64,000 nt of DNA, taken from Clostridia bacterium (GTDB lineage Bacteria; Bacillota; Clostridia; Oscillospirales; CAG-272). Where the stretch lies: NCBI GenBank assembly GCA_017407835.1, contig JAFQVV010000010.1:1-64000 (forward strand). Direction: 5' to 3'. Shown in pieces: positions 15,663 through 23,779 of this stretch (positions are counted from its first letter, which is position 1; every line of letters begins with the position of its first letter). Under the pieces are notes generated by a model. That model saw only the letters and a program-made list of their open reading frames with translations. It was not told the DNA's origin and did not search any database. The translations under genes and the position numbers were made by a program.

Positions 15663-18065
15663 TTATCGAGCAACAAAGTTCACAATCTTACCGGGAACAT
15701 AGATTTCCTTGATCAGAGTCTTGCCCTCCAGCTGTGCGGCGATCTTCTCATCGGCTTTTGCGGCGGCGATAGCAGCGTCCTTATCGGCATCAGCGGCGAT
15801 GCGGATGGTGCCCTTCAGCTTACCGCAGATCTGCACGGCGATCTCCACGGTGGAATCCACCGTCTTAGTCTCATCCCAGGTGGGCCACTCGGCAACAGCG
15901 CACAGGTTCTTGTTGCCCAACATCTCCCACATTTCCTCGCAGAGGTGGGGCGCGAAGGGGCAAAGCAGGCGGACAAAGACACCCAGCTCATCACGCGTCA
16001 GCGAGCCATGCTCGTAGATGGCGTTGATCAACGTCATCATGGCGGCAATGGCGGTGTTGAACTTCATCTCCTCGATGTCTCCCGTCACCTTCTTCACCGT
16101 CTTGTGGAAGAGGGAGGCGATGGCCTCGGTCTCACCCGTACCCTTCACCAGATCAGTCAGACCGGCTACCCGCTCAAGGAAGCGTTTGCAGCCCTTCATA
16201 CTGCTCTCATTCCAGGGAGCGGCAGAGGAATAGTCACCCATAAACAGGATGTACACACGCAAAACATCTGCGCCGTACTCGTTTACCACATCGTTGGGAT
16301 CAACCACATTCCCCTTGGACTTACTCATCTTATCCCCGTCCGGACCGAGAATCAGACCCTGTGCGGTACGCTTGGCATAAGGCTCATCCACCGGAACTTC
16401 ACCGATATCATACAGGAAGTGGTGCCAGAAACGGGAGTAGATCAGATGGCGGGTAACGTGCTCCATACCGCCGTTGTACCAGTCAACAGGGAGCCAGTAG
16501 TCCAGCGCTTCCTTGGAGGCAAATGCCTCGGTGTTGTGGGGATCGCAGTAGCGCAGGAAGTACCAGGAAGAACCCGCCCACTGGGGCATGGTATCGGTCT
16601 CACGCTTGGCCGCACCGCCGCACTTGGGACATGTGCAGTTGACGAAGGATTCCACCTTTGCCAGGGGGCTCTCGCCGCCCTCACCGGGGACGAAGTTCTC
16701 CATGTCAGGCAGACGGAGGGGGAGCTCCTCATAGGGAACGCCAACCATGCCGCACTTGGGGCAATGGACGATCGGGATGGGCTCACCCCAGTAACGCTGA
16801 CGGTTGAATGCCCAGTCCTTCATCTTGAACTGAACACCTCGCTCGCCGATTCCCTTTGCGGAGAGGAACTCGATCATCTTCGCAATGGCCTCGGCCTTGG
16901 TGGTGATGCCGTCCAGGAATTCGGAGTTGACCATCTCGCCGTCGCCGGTGTAAGCCGCCTCGGCAATGTTGCCGCCGCGGATGACCTCGATGATGTCGAT
17001 ACCAAATTTCCGGGCAAAGTCGTAGTCACGCTCGTCGTGGGCGGGAACTGCCATAATGGCACCCGTACCGTAGCCCATCATGACGTAGTCGGAGATGTAA
17101 ACGGGGATTTCTTTCCCGTTCGCGGGATTGATCACCGAGAGACCGTCGATCTTCACGCCGGTCTTATCCTTGACCAGCTGGGTACGCTCGAACTCGGTCT
17201 TCTTGGCACACTCTTCCTTGTACGCATCCAGCTCAGCGATGTTAGCAATGCTGTCGCGGTACTTCTCGATGACGGGGTGCTCGGGAGCAATGACCATGAA
17301 GGTCACACCGAACATGGTGTCGGGGCGGGTGGTGTAGATGCGCAGGAAGTCATCCTGTCCGCTGATGGCGAAGTTGGCAAAGGCACCCTCGGAGCGGCCG
17401 ATCCAGTTTTCCTGCTGCAGCTTGATGTTGGGGAGATAATCCACCTTGTCAAGCCCCTGCAGGAGCTTATCGGCATACTCGGTGATGCGGAGATACCACA
17501 CATCCTTGGACTTCTGCACGATATCGTTGTGACAAATATCACACTTGCCGCCCTGAGAGTCCTCGTTGGAGAGAACGACCTTGCAGTGTGGGCAATAGTT
17601 GACCAGCGTCTTGGCACGAAACACCAGACCTTCATCGAACATACGACGGAAGATCCACTGCGTCCACTTATAGTACCCTTCCTCGGTGGTATCCACCACG
17701 CGGGACCAGTCAAAGGAGAAACCAACGCGCTTGAGCTGGGAAGTGAACTTCTCGATATTTCTGTCGGTCAGAATACGGGGATGGGTGTTGTATTTGATGG
17801 CAGAGTTCTCGGTGGGCAGACCATAGGCATCAAAGCCTATGGGGAACAGAACATTATAGCCCTGCATTCTGCGCTTGCGGGAAATTACCTCAAGGCCGGA
17901 ATAAGCCTTGATATGGCCCACGTGCATGCCTGCGCCGCTGGGATAGGGAAATTCAACCAGTCCGTAAAACTTCGGCTTGCTGTGATCCTCGGTCGCCTTA
18001 AATACGCCTTCGGCATCCCAGCGATCCTGCCATTTCTTTTCAATCTCGCTGTAATTGTACTTCAT
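15663..18065 (-). CDS. leuS: Leucyl-tRNA synthetase
   Basis: An 800-aa class I synthetase charging tRNA-Leu. HIGH appears as PYPSGAGMHVGHIKAYSG near residue 45 and KMSKS as DGDKMSKSKGNVVDP near residue 580. The CP1 editing domain includes TTRPDTMFGVTF (about residue 245), and zinc-type Cys pairs occur (CPHC/CDIC; CPKC twice). Length is normal for bacterial LeuS. It follows rsfS by 41 bp. Confidence 0.98.
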   Translation of the reverse strand: MKYNYSEIEKKWQDRWDAEGVFKATEDHSKPKFYGLVEFPYPSGAGMHVGHIKAYSGLEVISRKRRMQGYNVLFPIGFDAYGLPTENSAIKYNTHPRILTDRNIEKFTSQLKRVGFSFDWSRVVDTTEEGYYKWTQWIFRRMFDEGLVFRAKTLVNYCPHCKVVLSNEDSQGGKCDICHNDIVQKSKDVWYLRITEYADKLLQGLDKVDYLPNIKLQQENWIGRSEGAFANFAISGQDDFLRIYTTRPDTMFGVTFMVIAPEHPVIEKYRDSIANIAELDAYKEECAKKTEFERTQLVKDKTGVKIDGLSVINPANGKEIPVYISDYVMMGYGTGAIMAVPAHDERDYDFARKFGIDIIEVIRGGNIAEAAYTGDGEMVNSEFLDGITTKAEAIAKMIEFLSAKGIGERGVQFKMKDWAFNRQRYWGEPIPIVHCPKCGMVGVPYEELPLRLPDMENFVPGEGGESPLAKVESFVNCTCPKCGGAAKRETDTMPQWAGSSWYFLRYCDPHNTEAFASKEALDYWLPVDWYNGGMEHVTRHLIYSRFWHHFLYDIGEVPVDEPYAKRTAQGLILGPDGDKMSKSKGNVVDPNDVVNEYGADVLRVYILFMGDYSSAAPWNESSMKGCKRFLERVAGLTDLVKGTGETEAIASLFHKTVKKVTGDIEEMKFNTAIAAMMTLINAIYEHGSLTRDELGVFVRLLCPFAPHLCEEMWEMLGNKNLCAVAEWPTWDETKTVDSTVEIAVQICGKLKGTIRIAADADKDAAIAAAKADEKIAAQLEGKTLIKEIYVPGKIVNFVAR

Positions 18066-18106
18066 ACGTCACAAATCCTTTATCTTTATGAAAATTTGTT
18101 GCAAAC

Positions 18107-18511
18107 TCAATTCTGTTCGCCGAGATCGACGGGAACAGCATCGCTCCAAAGCTTATCCAGATTATAGAAATCGCGTGCTTCGCGGCTGAAAATGTGCACG
18201 ATAACTGAGCCGTAATCGATCAGTACCCAACTGCCGTTATCGCGTCCCTCATAGTGAAGGGGGGAGAGTCCGCGCTGACCTATCTTGAAATCAACTTCAT
18301 CGGCGAGCGCATTAACCTGCGTATTCGAATATCCCGTGCACAGCACGAAATAGTCGGCCAAAACAGTTTTATCTTCGACATGAAGCGTCTTGATCTCATG
18401 GCCTTTTTTTTCGTCAAGCACAAAAGCAACGGCTTCTGCCAATGCTCTCGGATCTGCGCCATCCAGCGCAGGGAGTGTTGCCCATTCGGGGCGTGCGGTG
18501 GTTTCGTCCAT
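18107..18511 (-). CDS. rsfS: Ribosomal silencing factor RsfS
   Basis: A 134-aa RsfS (YbeB/Iojap) protein. The core reads TVLADYFVLCTGYSNTQV, then HYEGRDNGSWVLIDYGSVIVH and REARDFYNLDKLW, all typical. It binds L14 and blocks 30S/50S joining under nutrient stress. I chose ATG 18511 because GAAAGGAT overlaps an upstream in-frame TTG. The nadD-yqeK, LCP, rsfS, leuS order is a common Firmicutes neighbourhood. Confidence 0.96.
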   Translation of the reverse strand: MDETTARPEWATLPALDGADPRALAEAVAFVLDEKKGHEIKTLHVEDKTVLADYFVLCTGYSNTQVNALADEVDFKIGQRGLSPLHYEGRDNGSWVLIDYGSVIVHIFSREARDFYNLDKLWSDAVPVDLGEQN

Positions 18512-18534
18512 GGTTATATCCTTTCGCAATTGAA

Positions 18535-19767
18535 TTAGGTTCTGGGAATATAAATTCCTTCTGCGTTGACCTCTTGAGCCGTATATTCACTGCTGATCTT
18601 TATTTCGGTTTGATAAATTGCATTGATCTGCGAGTTGCCGGGATTGGTAAACACCTGATTTCGATCAAAAATCGAATCGGGAATATCCTCGGTATAGACA
18701 TTGAGGAAACGATTAACGGTATCGAGTGCTCCGGCACGGCTGAGGACAAAATAGGCCGAGTACTCACCTTCGGTTACCAAAATGTCGGAACCCGGCATAT
18801 TGACCATAACCACTTTGGAAAGATCAAGCTCAAGCGCCTCTTTGGCAAAGAAAACACAGTCGCTGACCGAAAGATTGGTAGTCACATTTTTGATCATCTG
18901 CTCGACTGTCCCTGTGAGCGTTGTAAGGTTCAAATTTTCCTTATACTGCTTGAGAAAAGCCGCCATGAAAATTTTCTGTGCGTCATTTCGCCCGATATCT
19001 GCCTGAACATATCCGGAACGGAATCGGACAAATTGCTCAGCCTGCTCACCGTTAAGTGTCTGCAGACCTGCTTTCAGATTGATGTTCAAATTTTGATCGG
19101 GATCAAAATATTCCATATCGGCAGGCACATTGAGCTCAACCCCGCCGATCAGATCAACCATTTCACGCAGAATCGTTAAATCAATGAGCACATAATAGTC
19201 AAGCTTGATGGCCAGATTCTGCATCAGGTAGTCCATGAAGCTCTTCATAGCGGCATCCTTCTCAGTATAGCCATACTGGTTCAGCGCACAGGAATACACA
19301 CCGTTGATCTTATGGTAAGTCTTCCAGGCATAGGTGGAATAGCTGTCCCGGGGAATCTGGACCAGATTGAGGGAATTATTCTGGGTATCAAAAGAAGCAA
19401 TGATGATCACGTCGGTATTGACCGCCACACGGTCATGTCCTGCGATGAGAAAATTATATACACCCTCTCGCCGCACATATTCGACCGGATCGGGATTTAT
19501 CACAGAAATATCGGTTTCAATCGGCTCTCCATTTTCATCGGTCTCGGGAAGAGCAGATGTTGTAACTACCGGGTCGGTATCAAAAGGAAGCGTTGCATCC
19601 ACCGGCGGACGATAGAAAAGCTGTACCGCCACAAATATCGCAATCACGGCGAAAATCAAAATCACCGTGATCTCAGCGGCCAGCGCGCCTTTATTTTGTT
19701 TTGGCTTCCGACGATTGTTTCTTTTGTTTGTATTGCTCATATCAATATCAATTTCCTCTTCTGGCAT
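18535..19767 (-). CDS. LytR-CpsA-Psr (LCP) family phosphotransferase
   Basis: A 410-aa membrane-anchored enzyme. A basic cytoplasmic N-terminus (KRNNRRKPKQNK) and one membrane helix (about residues 30-50) precede the extracellular LCP domain with QIPRDSYSTY, KINGVYSCA, VLIDLTILREMVDLIGGVEL and VRFRSGY. LCP proteins transfer undecaprenyl-linked polymers such as teichoic acids or capsule to peptidoglycan. The start is uncertain: ATG 19767 overlaps the nadD-yqeK stop without a clear ribosome site, and ATG 19740 is an alternative. Confidence 0.9.
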   Translation of the reverse strand: MPEEEIDIDMSNTNKRNNRRKPKQNKGALAAEITVILIFAVIAIFVAVQLFYRPPVDATLPFDTDPVVTTSALPETDENGEPIETDISVINPDPVEYVRREGVYNFLIAGHDRVAVNTDVIIIASFDTQNNSLNLVQIPRDSYSTYAWKTYHKINGVYSCALNQYGYTEKDAAMKSFMDYLMQNLAIKLDYYVLIDLTILREMVDLIGGVELNVPADMEYFDPDQNLNINLKAGLQTLNGEQAEQFVRFRSGYVQADIGRNDAQKIFMAAFLKQYKENLNLTTLTGTVEQMIKNVTTNLSVSDCVFFAKEALELDLSKVVMVNMPGSDILVTEGEYSAYFVLSRAGALDTVNRFLNVYTEDIPDSIFDRNQVFTNPGNSQINAIYQTEIKISSEYTAQEVNAEGIYIPRT

Positions 19768-20997
19768 TTATCCAAGCATACTGTTTCTGGCGCGGAGGGT
19801 ATCCTCATCGATATAGACACCGCGTTCCAATAAATGTGCAATGGTCTGTTCTGCCTCCAGGCGAACAAATCGGCGCAGATGCGCCAAACGTTCTTCTTCC
19901 GACATAGACGCGGGATCGGCAGCCCAAAATTGTTCCCGCAAATTCACGCACGCCCGGTGACGGCGTGTCGGTTCGATATAATCTGCCAAAAATACAATTT
20001 GTGCTTCGACCGACATATCAGCCCCCCCTGTGGTGTGCCGGCGAACAGCATCGATAACAATGGGATCGGCAAAATCGGCATATGCCGGATCATGTGTAAT
20101 CAATACCGCAGCCGAAGCAGCGTGCAAAACAGGCGAGTCAACATGACATACAGGTATTATAGCAGATTCTTCGAGAATTTTCAACTGTTTTTCGCACGAA
20201 TATTCTTTTGTGATATCGTGCAGAAGGGCAGCGGCGCGCAGACGGCAAAGCGAGTGGGGCGCACAGAGGGTGCCAATGCGGATCGCGGTCTGCTCTACAC
20301 CGAGTGTATGTGCATACCGCGCGGCAGACATCTCTCGGCGCAGACGTGTACGAAGTGTTCCAAGAAGCTCCGGGGTAATTGTTCCCTGCTGCGGCAGTGA
20401 ATAGAGGTGATTTTGTTCAATATATTCGGCAACTGACGAGGGCAGATAAGGGGTTAGATCACCGCCAACAGCGGCAATACCGCGCAGCTCGATGGACGAA
20501 AGGACAACAACCTTTTCCTCCAATAGACGCACAGAAGCCCCAAAATGTTCCCGATATACATCCATTTTTTCCCGAATCGCCTCAGTTTTACCCACATCAC
20601 TCTCGCGGCGGACACAGACAATCTCTGCCATGGCAAAGATATCGGATGCACGGTACCATTGATCAAGCGTCAAGAACATATCGGTCCCCACCAACAAAAC
20701 CAGCTGTCGGTCGGGGGCGGCGAAATGCTCCAGCGTCAGCACCGTATAGCTCTTCCCTTCCCGTGTCATTTCCCAATCCGAGACTTCGGTCCGGGGCAGA
20801 TCGGCGAATGCCAGGCGAGTCATCGCCAACCGATGTGCGGGATTTTCTTCGGGAGACAATACTTTGTGAGGCGGATTGCCTGCCGGCAGGACAATCAGAC
20901 GATCCACGCCGACTTCGTCCAACAGAAGCCGCGCCGCCGAGAGATGTCCGTTATGGGGGGGAGAAAAGCTACCCCCGTATATGCCGATTCGCTCCAT
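19768..20997 (-). CDS. nadD: Fused NaMN adenylyltransferase and HD-domain hydrolase (NadD-YqeK)
   Basis: A 409-aa fusion. Residues 1-195 are NadD with IYGGSFSPPHNGHL and the SSIELRG nucleotide-binding segment; it makes nicotinate adenine dinucleotide from nicotinate mononucleotide and ATP. Residues about 205-405 are a YqeK-type HD domain with YAHTLGVEQTA, AALLHDITK, the H-x-x-A region at VLHAASAAVL and LADYIEPTRRH. YqeK proteins hydrolyse Ap4A-type dinucleotides. In most Firmicutes the two are adjacent separate genes; here no stop or restart is visible. Confidence 0.93.
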   Translation of the reverse strand: MERIGIYGGSFSPPHNGHLSAARLLLDEVGVDRLIVLPAGNPPHKVLSPEENPAHRLAMTRLAFADLPRTEVSDWEMTREGKSYTVLTLEHFAAPDRQLVLLVGTDMFLTLDQWYRASDIFAMAEIVCVRRESDVGKTEAIREKMDVYREHFGASVRLLEEKVVVLSSIELRGIAAVGGDLTPYLPSSVAEYIEQNHLYSLPQQGTITPELLGTLRTRLRREMSAARYAHTLGVEQTAIRIGTLCAPHSLCRLRAAALLHDITKEYSCEKQLKILEESAIIPVCHVDSPVLHAASAAVLITHDPAYADFADPIVIDAVRRHTTGGADMSVEAQIVFLADYIEPTRRHRACVNLREQFWAADPASMSEEERLAHLRRFVRLEAEQTIAHLLERGVYIDEDTLRARNSMLG

Positions 20998-20999
20998 CC

Positions 21000-21293
21000 T
21001 TATTTGACGAGTTCGATGCGTTTGTGCTTTTCCGATTCGCGATAAAGCACAAAGCGGGTGCCGATCACGGCAACCACATCGGCGCCAACCGCCTCGGCCA
21101 GGGCTTCAGCTGCTGAGCGTGGCGTTTCGTCGCTGTTTTCAAGCACGCGCAGCTTGATCAGCTCGCGGGCTTCAAGTGCATCGGAAACAGTTGTAATGAG
21201 ATTTTCGGTAATACCGCCCTTGCCGACCTGCATAATGGTATCGATCGGATTGGCGAGTGCGCGCAGCTGTGCGCGCTGTTTACTTGTCAGCAT
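21000..21293 (-). CDS. yhbY: YhbY family CRM-domain RNA-binding protein
   Basis: A 97-aa single CRM domain: MLTSKQRAQLRALANPID at the start, QVGKGGITENL (GxxG-type loop) and ALAEAVGADVVAVIGTRFVLYR. YhbY proteins associate with pre-50S ribosomes. It ends 2 bp before nadD, consistent with co-translation. Confidence 0.95.
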   Translation of the reverse strand: MLTSKQRAQLRALANPIDTIMQVGKGGITENLITTVSDALEARELIKLRVLENSDETPRSAAEALAEAVGADVVAVIGTRFVLYRESEKHKRIELVK

Positions 21294-21308
21294 AGTATAT
21301 CCTTTATT

Positions 21309-21923
21309 TTATCGATTTTTCAAGTATTTTTCGGCCCGGGCGGCAAACTCGGGCGCAAAAGCGGCCAGTGTGCGGGCACGGTGAGAGATCTGATTCTTTT
21401 CTTCCCCGCTCAGCTGAGCAAATGTCTTTCCAAGCGGTGCATAGAAGAAGAGCGGATCGTAACCAAAGCCCCCTTCCCCCCTTGCCTCGGTCAGGATCTC
21501 ACCAGGGCATCGGCAGGAGCAAGTATAAGATGAGCCATCCGGGAAAGCGCAAGCCATGGCACAGACGAAAGCAGCTGTACGAGGAACACCGGGATGTGCC
21601 GCAAGCTCACGCAGGAGCTTGGCATTGTTGGCGGCATCATCCCCATGCTCGCCGGCATAGCGCGCCGAATAGACACCGGGGGCACCGCCGAGCGCATCTA
21701 CCATCAGACCGGAATCATCGGCGATGCCGATATACCCCAGCCGTGCGGCGGCGCGGGCTTTGATCACCGCGTTCGCCTCAAAGGTATCGCCGTCCTCGGG
21801 AATATCATCGGGAAGTCCCGCTTCTTGGGCGGACAGCAGCGTAAGTGTTGGCGCAACACGCGACAGAATCGCGCGCAGCTCCTCAATTTTTTTTCGATTG
21901 TGGGAAACCAATACAACCTGCAT
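21309..21923 (-). CDS. rdgB: RdgB/HAM1 family non-canonical purine NTP pyrophosphatase
   Basis: A 204-aa ITPase that removes dITP, XTP and ITP from nucleotide pools. Signatures: VSHNRKKIEELR near the N-terminus, DTFEANAVIKARAAA, IADDSGLMVDALGGAPGVYSAR and GEGGFGYDPLFF, plus SHRARTLAAF near the end. Confidence 0.96.
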   Translation of the reverse strand: MQVVLVSHNRKKIEELRAILSRVAPTLTLLSAQEAGLPDDIPEDGDTFEANAVIKARAAARLGYIGIADDSGLMVDALGGAPGVYSARYAGEHGDDAANNAKLLRELAAHPGVPRTAAFVCAMACAFPDGSSYTCSCRCPGEILTEARGEGGFGYDPLFFYAPLGKTFAQLSGEEKNQISHRARTLAAFAPEFAARAEKYLKNR

Positions 21924-21939
21924 AGGACAAGCTCCTTTC

Positions 21940-22839
21940 TCAATAGATCACGTTCGATGCAAATGTGATCAGCAGCCAGCTCACCACAGCCGAGACAAGA
22001 TTTGCCGTCAGCGCATACCCCACACGGCGGCCGCGAGTATATCCCCGCAGCAAACGTGCGAGGGCGACGGCTTCAAAGGCAAAAATGCCAATCTCAGACA
22101 AAACAAGTGCAAAATATGCGGCATATGCCCCCTCAAAAATCAATGCAGACCCCGATACCGCAGTCAGCACGATCTGCGTGAGCAGATTGAGCAGTGCAAA
22201 CACGCCCAAATTATATCCACGATGTTCTTTTCGCAGGAATCCAAATACCCAGAGCAAAATCCCCTCCAAAACCAATGTGCACAAGCATGTCATGGTAAAT
22301 TGGATCAGATAAGCGCGGGGAATGGAGGTTTGGGAAACAATCTCCTGTGCGGAGAAATCGTAGGTCAAGGTTTGGCGGAAACTGTGCCGCTCGATGGTAG
22401 GCGAGACGTAGGTGTCTCCCTCAGCCGTCACAAAAATCAAACGATATTCGGTGGGGGTAGCGTAATAGCTGAAATGGTGCACCACATTGCCGTTGGTCAA
22501 AGTTCTGCCGACCAGATCCCCGAAAAGCGGAATGCGCGTACCGTAAGTCAGCGCGGTGCGCCAGTTCTCATCATTGTAGTCACGCAGGCAGGCAAGCACC
22601 TCAGGGGGACAGGCCGCCAACTCTTCCTCAGAAAGATTGCTGAAATATTCCTGTGTGGGATCGGTAGGAATCAGCAGATCCATGTAATAGGTTTCATCGG
22701 GCGGATTGATCACCGTCACACTCAACGAGGGTTTGGGACCAAAATCCGCCGCAATCGGGAGGACGAGGACTGCAGTAAGCAGAATCAACATTGTCAAAAG
22801 CAACATCATACGGTTAATGCGAAAACGAATGCTTTTCAT
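21940..22839 (-). CDS. Membrane protein of unknown function
   Basis: A 299-aa protein with a cleavable-looking signal or anchor (LLLTMLILLTAVLVLPIAA), an extracytoplasmic region of about 150 residues (DFGPKPSLSVTVINPPDETYYMDL, then FSNLSEEELAACP), and a C-terminal bundle of four to five helices from about residue 175. I do not recognise a named family, though similar proteins occur in Clostridia. It sits between ftsY and rdgB in the housekeeping cluster. Its duty cannot be inferred from context. Confidence 0.8.
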   Translation of the reverse strand: MKSIRFRINRMMLLLTMLILLTAVLVLPIAADFGPKPSLSVTVINPPDETYYMDLLIPTDPTQEYFSNLSEEELAACPPEVLACLRDYNDENWRTALTYGTRIPLFGDLVGRTLTNGNVVHHFSYYATPTEYRLIFVTAEGDTYVSPTIERHSFRQTLTYDFSAQEIVSQTSIPRAYLIQFTMTCLCTLVLEGILLWVFGFLRKEHRGYNLGVFALLNLLTQIVLTAVSGSALIFEGAYAAYFALVLSEIGIFAFEAVALARLLRGYTRGRRVGYALTANLVSAVVSWLLITFASNVIY

Positions 22840-22873
22840 ACGGTTCTCCTCCTAATTATATCGATTGTACGTA

Positions 22874-23779
22874 TCAGTTAAACAGTGCCTCAACAAATTC
22901 TGCCGCATCAAAGGGCTGCAGATCCTCGATTTTCTCGCCGACACCGATAAATTTAACGGGAATACCCAATTCCTTTTTAATGGCAAAGACGATGCCGCCC
23001 TTGGCGGTGCCGTCCATTTTATTGAGGGTAAGTCCGGTAATATCGGCGGCGTTTTTGAACTCCTTCGCCTGCATAATCGCATTCTGCCCCGTTGTGGCAT
23101 CGAGCACCAGCAGGTTCTCACGAGAGACACCCGGCAGTTCGCGATCAATGACACGATTGATTTTGGCGAGCTCATCCATCAGATTTTTTTTGTTGTGCAA
23201 ACGGCCTGCCGTATCCACAATGAGCACATCGCTCCGGTGAGAACGCGCATAGCCGATGGCATCGTAAACCACAGCGGCGGGATCAGAGCCTTCGCTCTGC
23301 TTGATCAGCGGAACGTCGGCACGCTCGCACCAAACCGCCAGCTGATCGATCGCGGCGGCGCGGAAGGTATCGGCAGCGGCAACGACCACCTGTTTGCCCT
23401 GTTCCTTAAGACGGGCTGCCATCTTGCCGATCGATGTGGTTTTGCCCGCACCGTTGACGCCGATGACCAGCACAACGGCGGGGGTATTCTCCAAGTGCAG
23501 CGGCTCCCCCTCACCGATCATCCCACAAAGAATCTCATGCAGGGCTGCCATCGCTTCCTCACGCTCACCCAGACGATCGCTCTTGATGCGCTCACGCAGT
23601 GCTTCAATGATTTCATCGGTTGCGGATGCACCGACATCGGCGCAGATCAGCACTTCCTCAAGCTCCTCCAGCATATCCTCGTCTACGCGGACGAAGGCGC
23701 TGAAAACCTGATTGATCTGCCCCACAAAGGCATTTTTGGTCTTGGAAAGACCTGCCTTTAATTTATCCAAAAATGCCAT
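22874..23779 (-). CDS. ftsY: Signal recognition particle receptor FtsY
   Basis: A 301-aa SRP-type GTPase (N and G domains, no long acidic A domain). P-loop GVNGAGKTTSIGKMA (about residue 110), VAAADTFRAAAIDQL, DTAGRLHNKKNLMDEL and LNKMDGTAKGG are all intact. It docks SRP-ribosome complexes at the membrane for co-translational insertion. The start overlaps the smc end by 17 bp. Confidence 0.97.
   Translation of the reverse strand: MAFLDKLKAGLSKTKNAFVGQINQVFSAFVRVDEDMLEELEEVLICADVGASATDEIIEALRERIKSDRLGEREEAMAALHEILCGMIGEGEPLHLENTPAVVLVIGVNGAGKTTSIGKMAARLKEQGKQVVVAAADTFRAAAIDQLAVWCERADVPLIKQSEGSDPAAVVYDAIGYARSHRSDVLIVDTAGRLHNKKNLMDELAKINRVIDRELPGVSRENLLVLDATTGQNAIMQAKEFKNAADITGLTLNKMDGTAKGGIVFAIKKELGIPVKFIGVGEKIEDLQPFDAAEFVEALFN

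Noticed and set aside
15621-18167. 848-codon open frame on the plus strand
   Set aside because: It lies wholly antisense to leuS, has no ribosome site, and reflects GC-biased codon use in the real gene.
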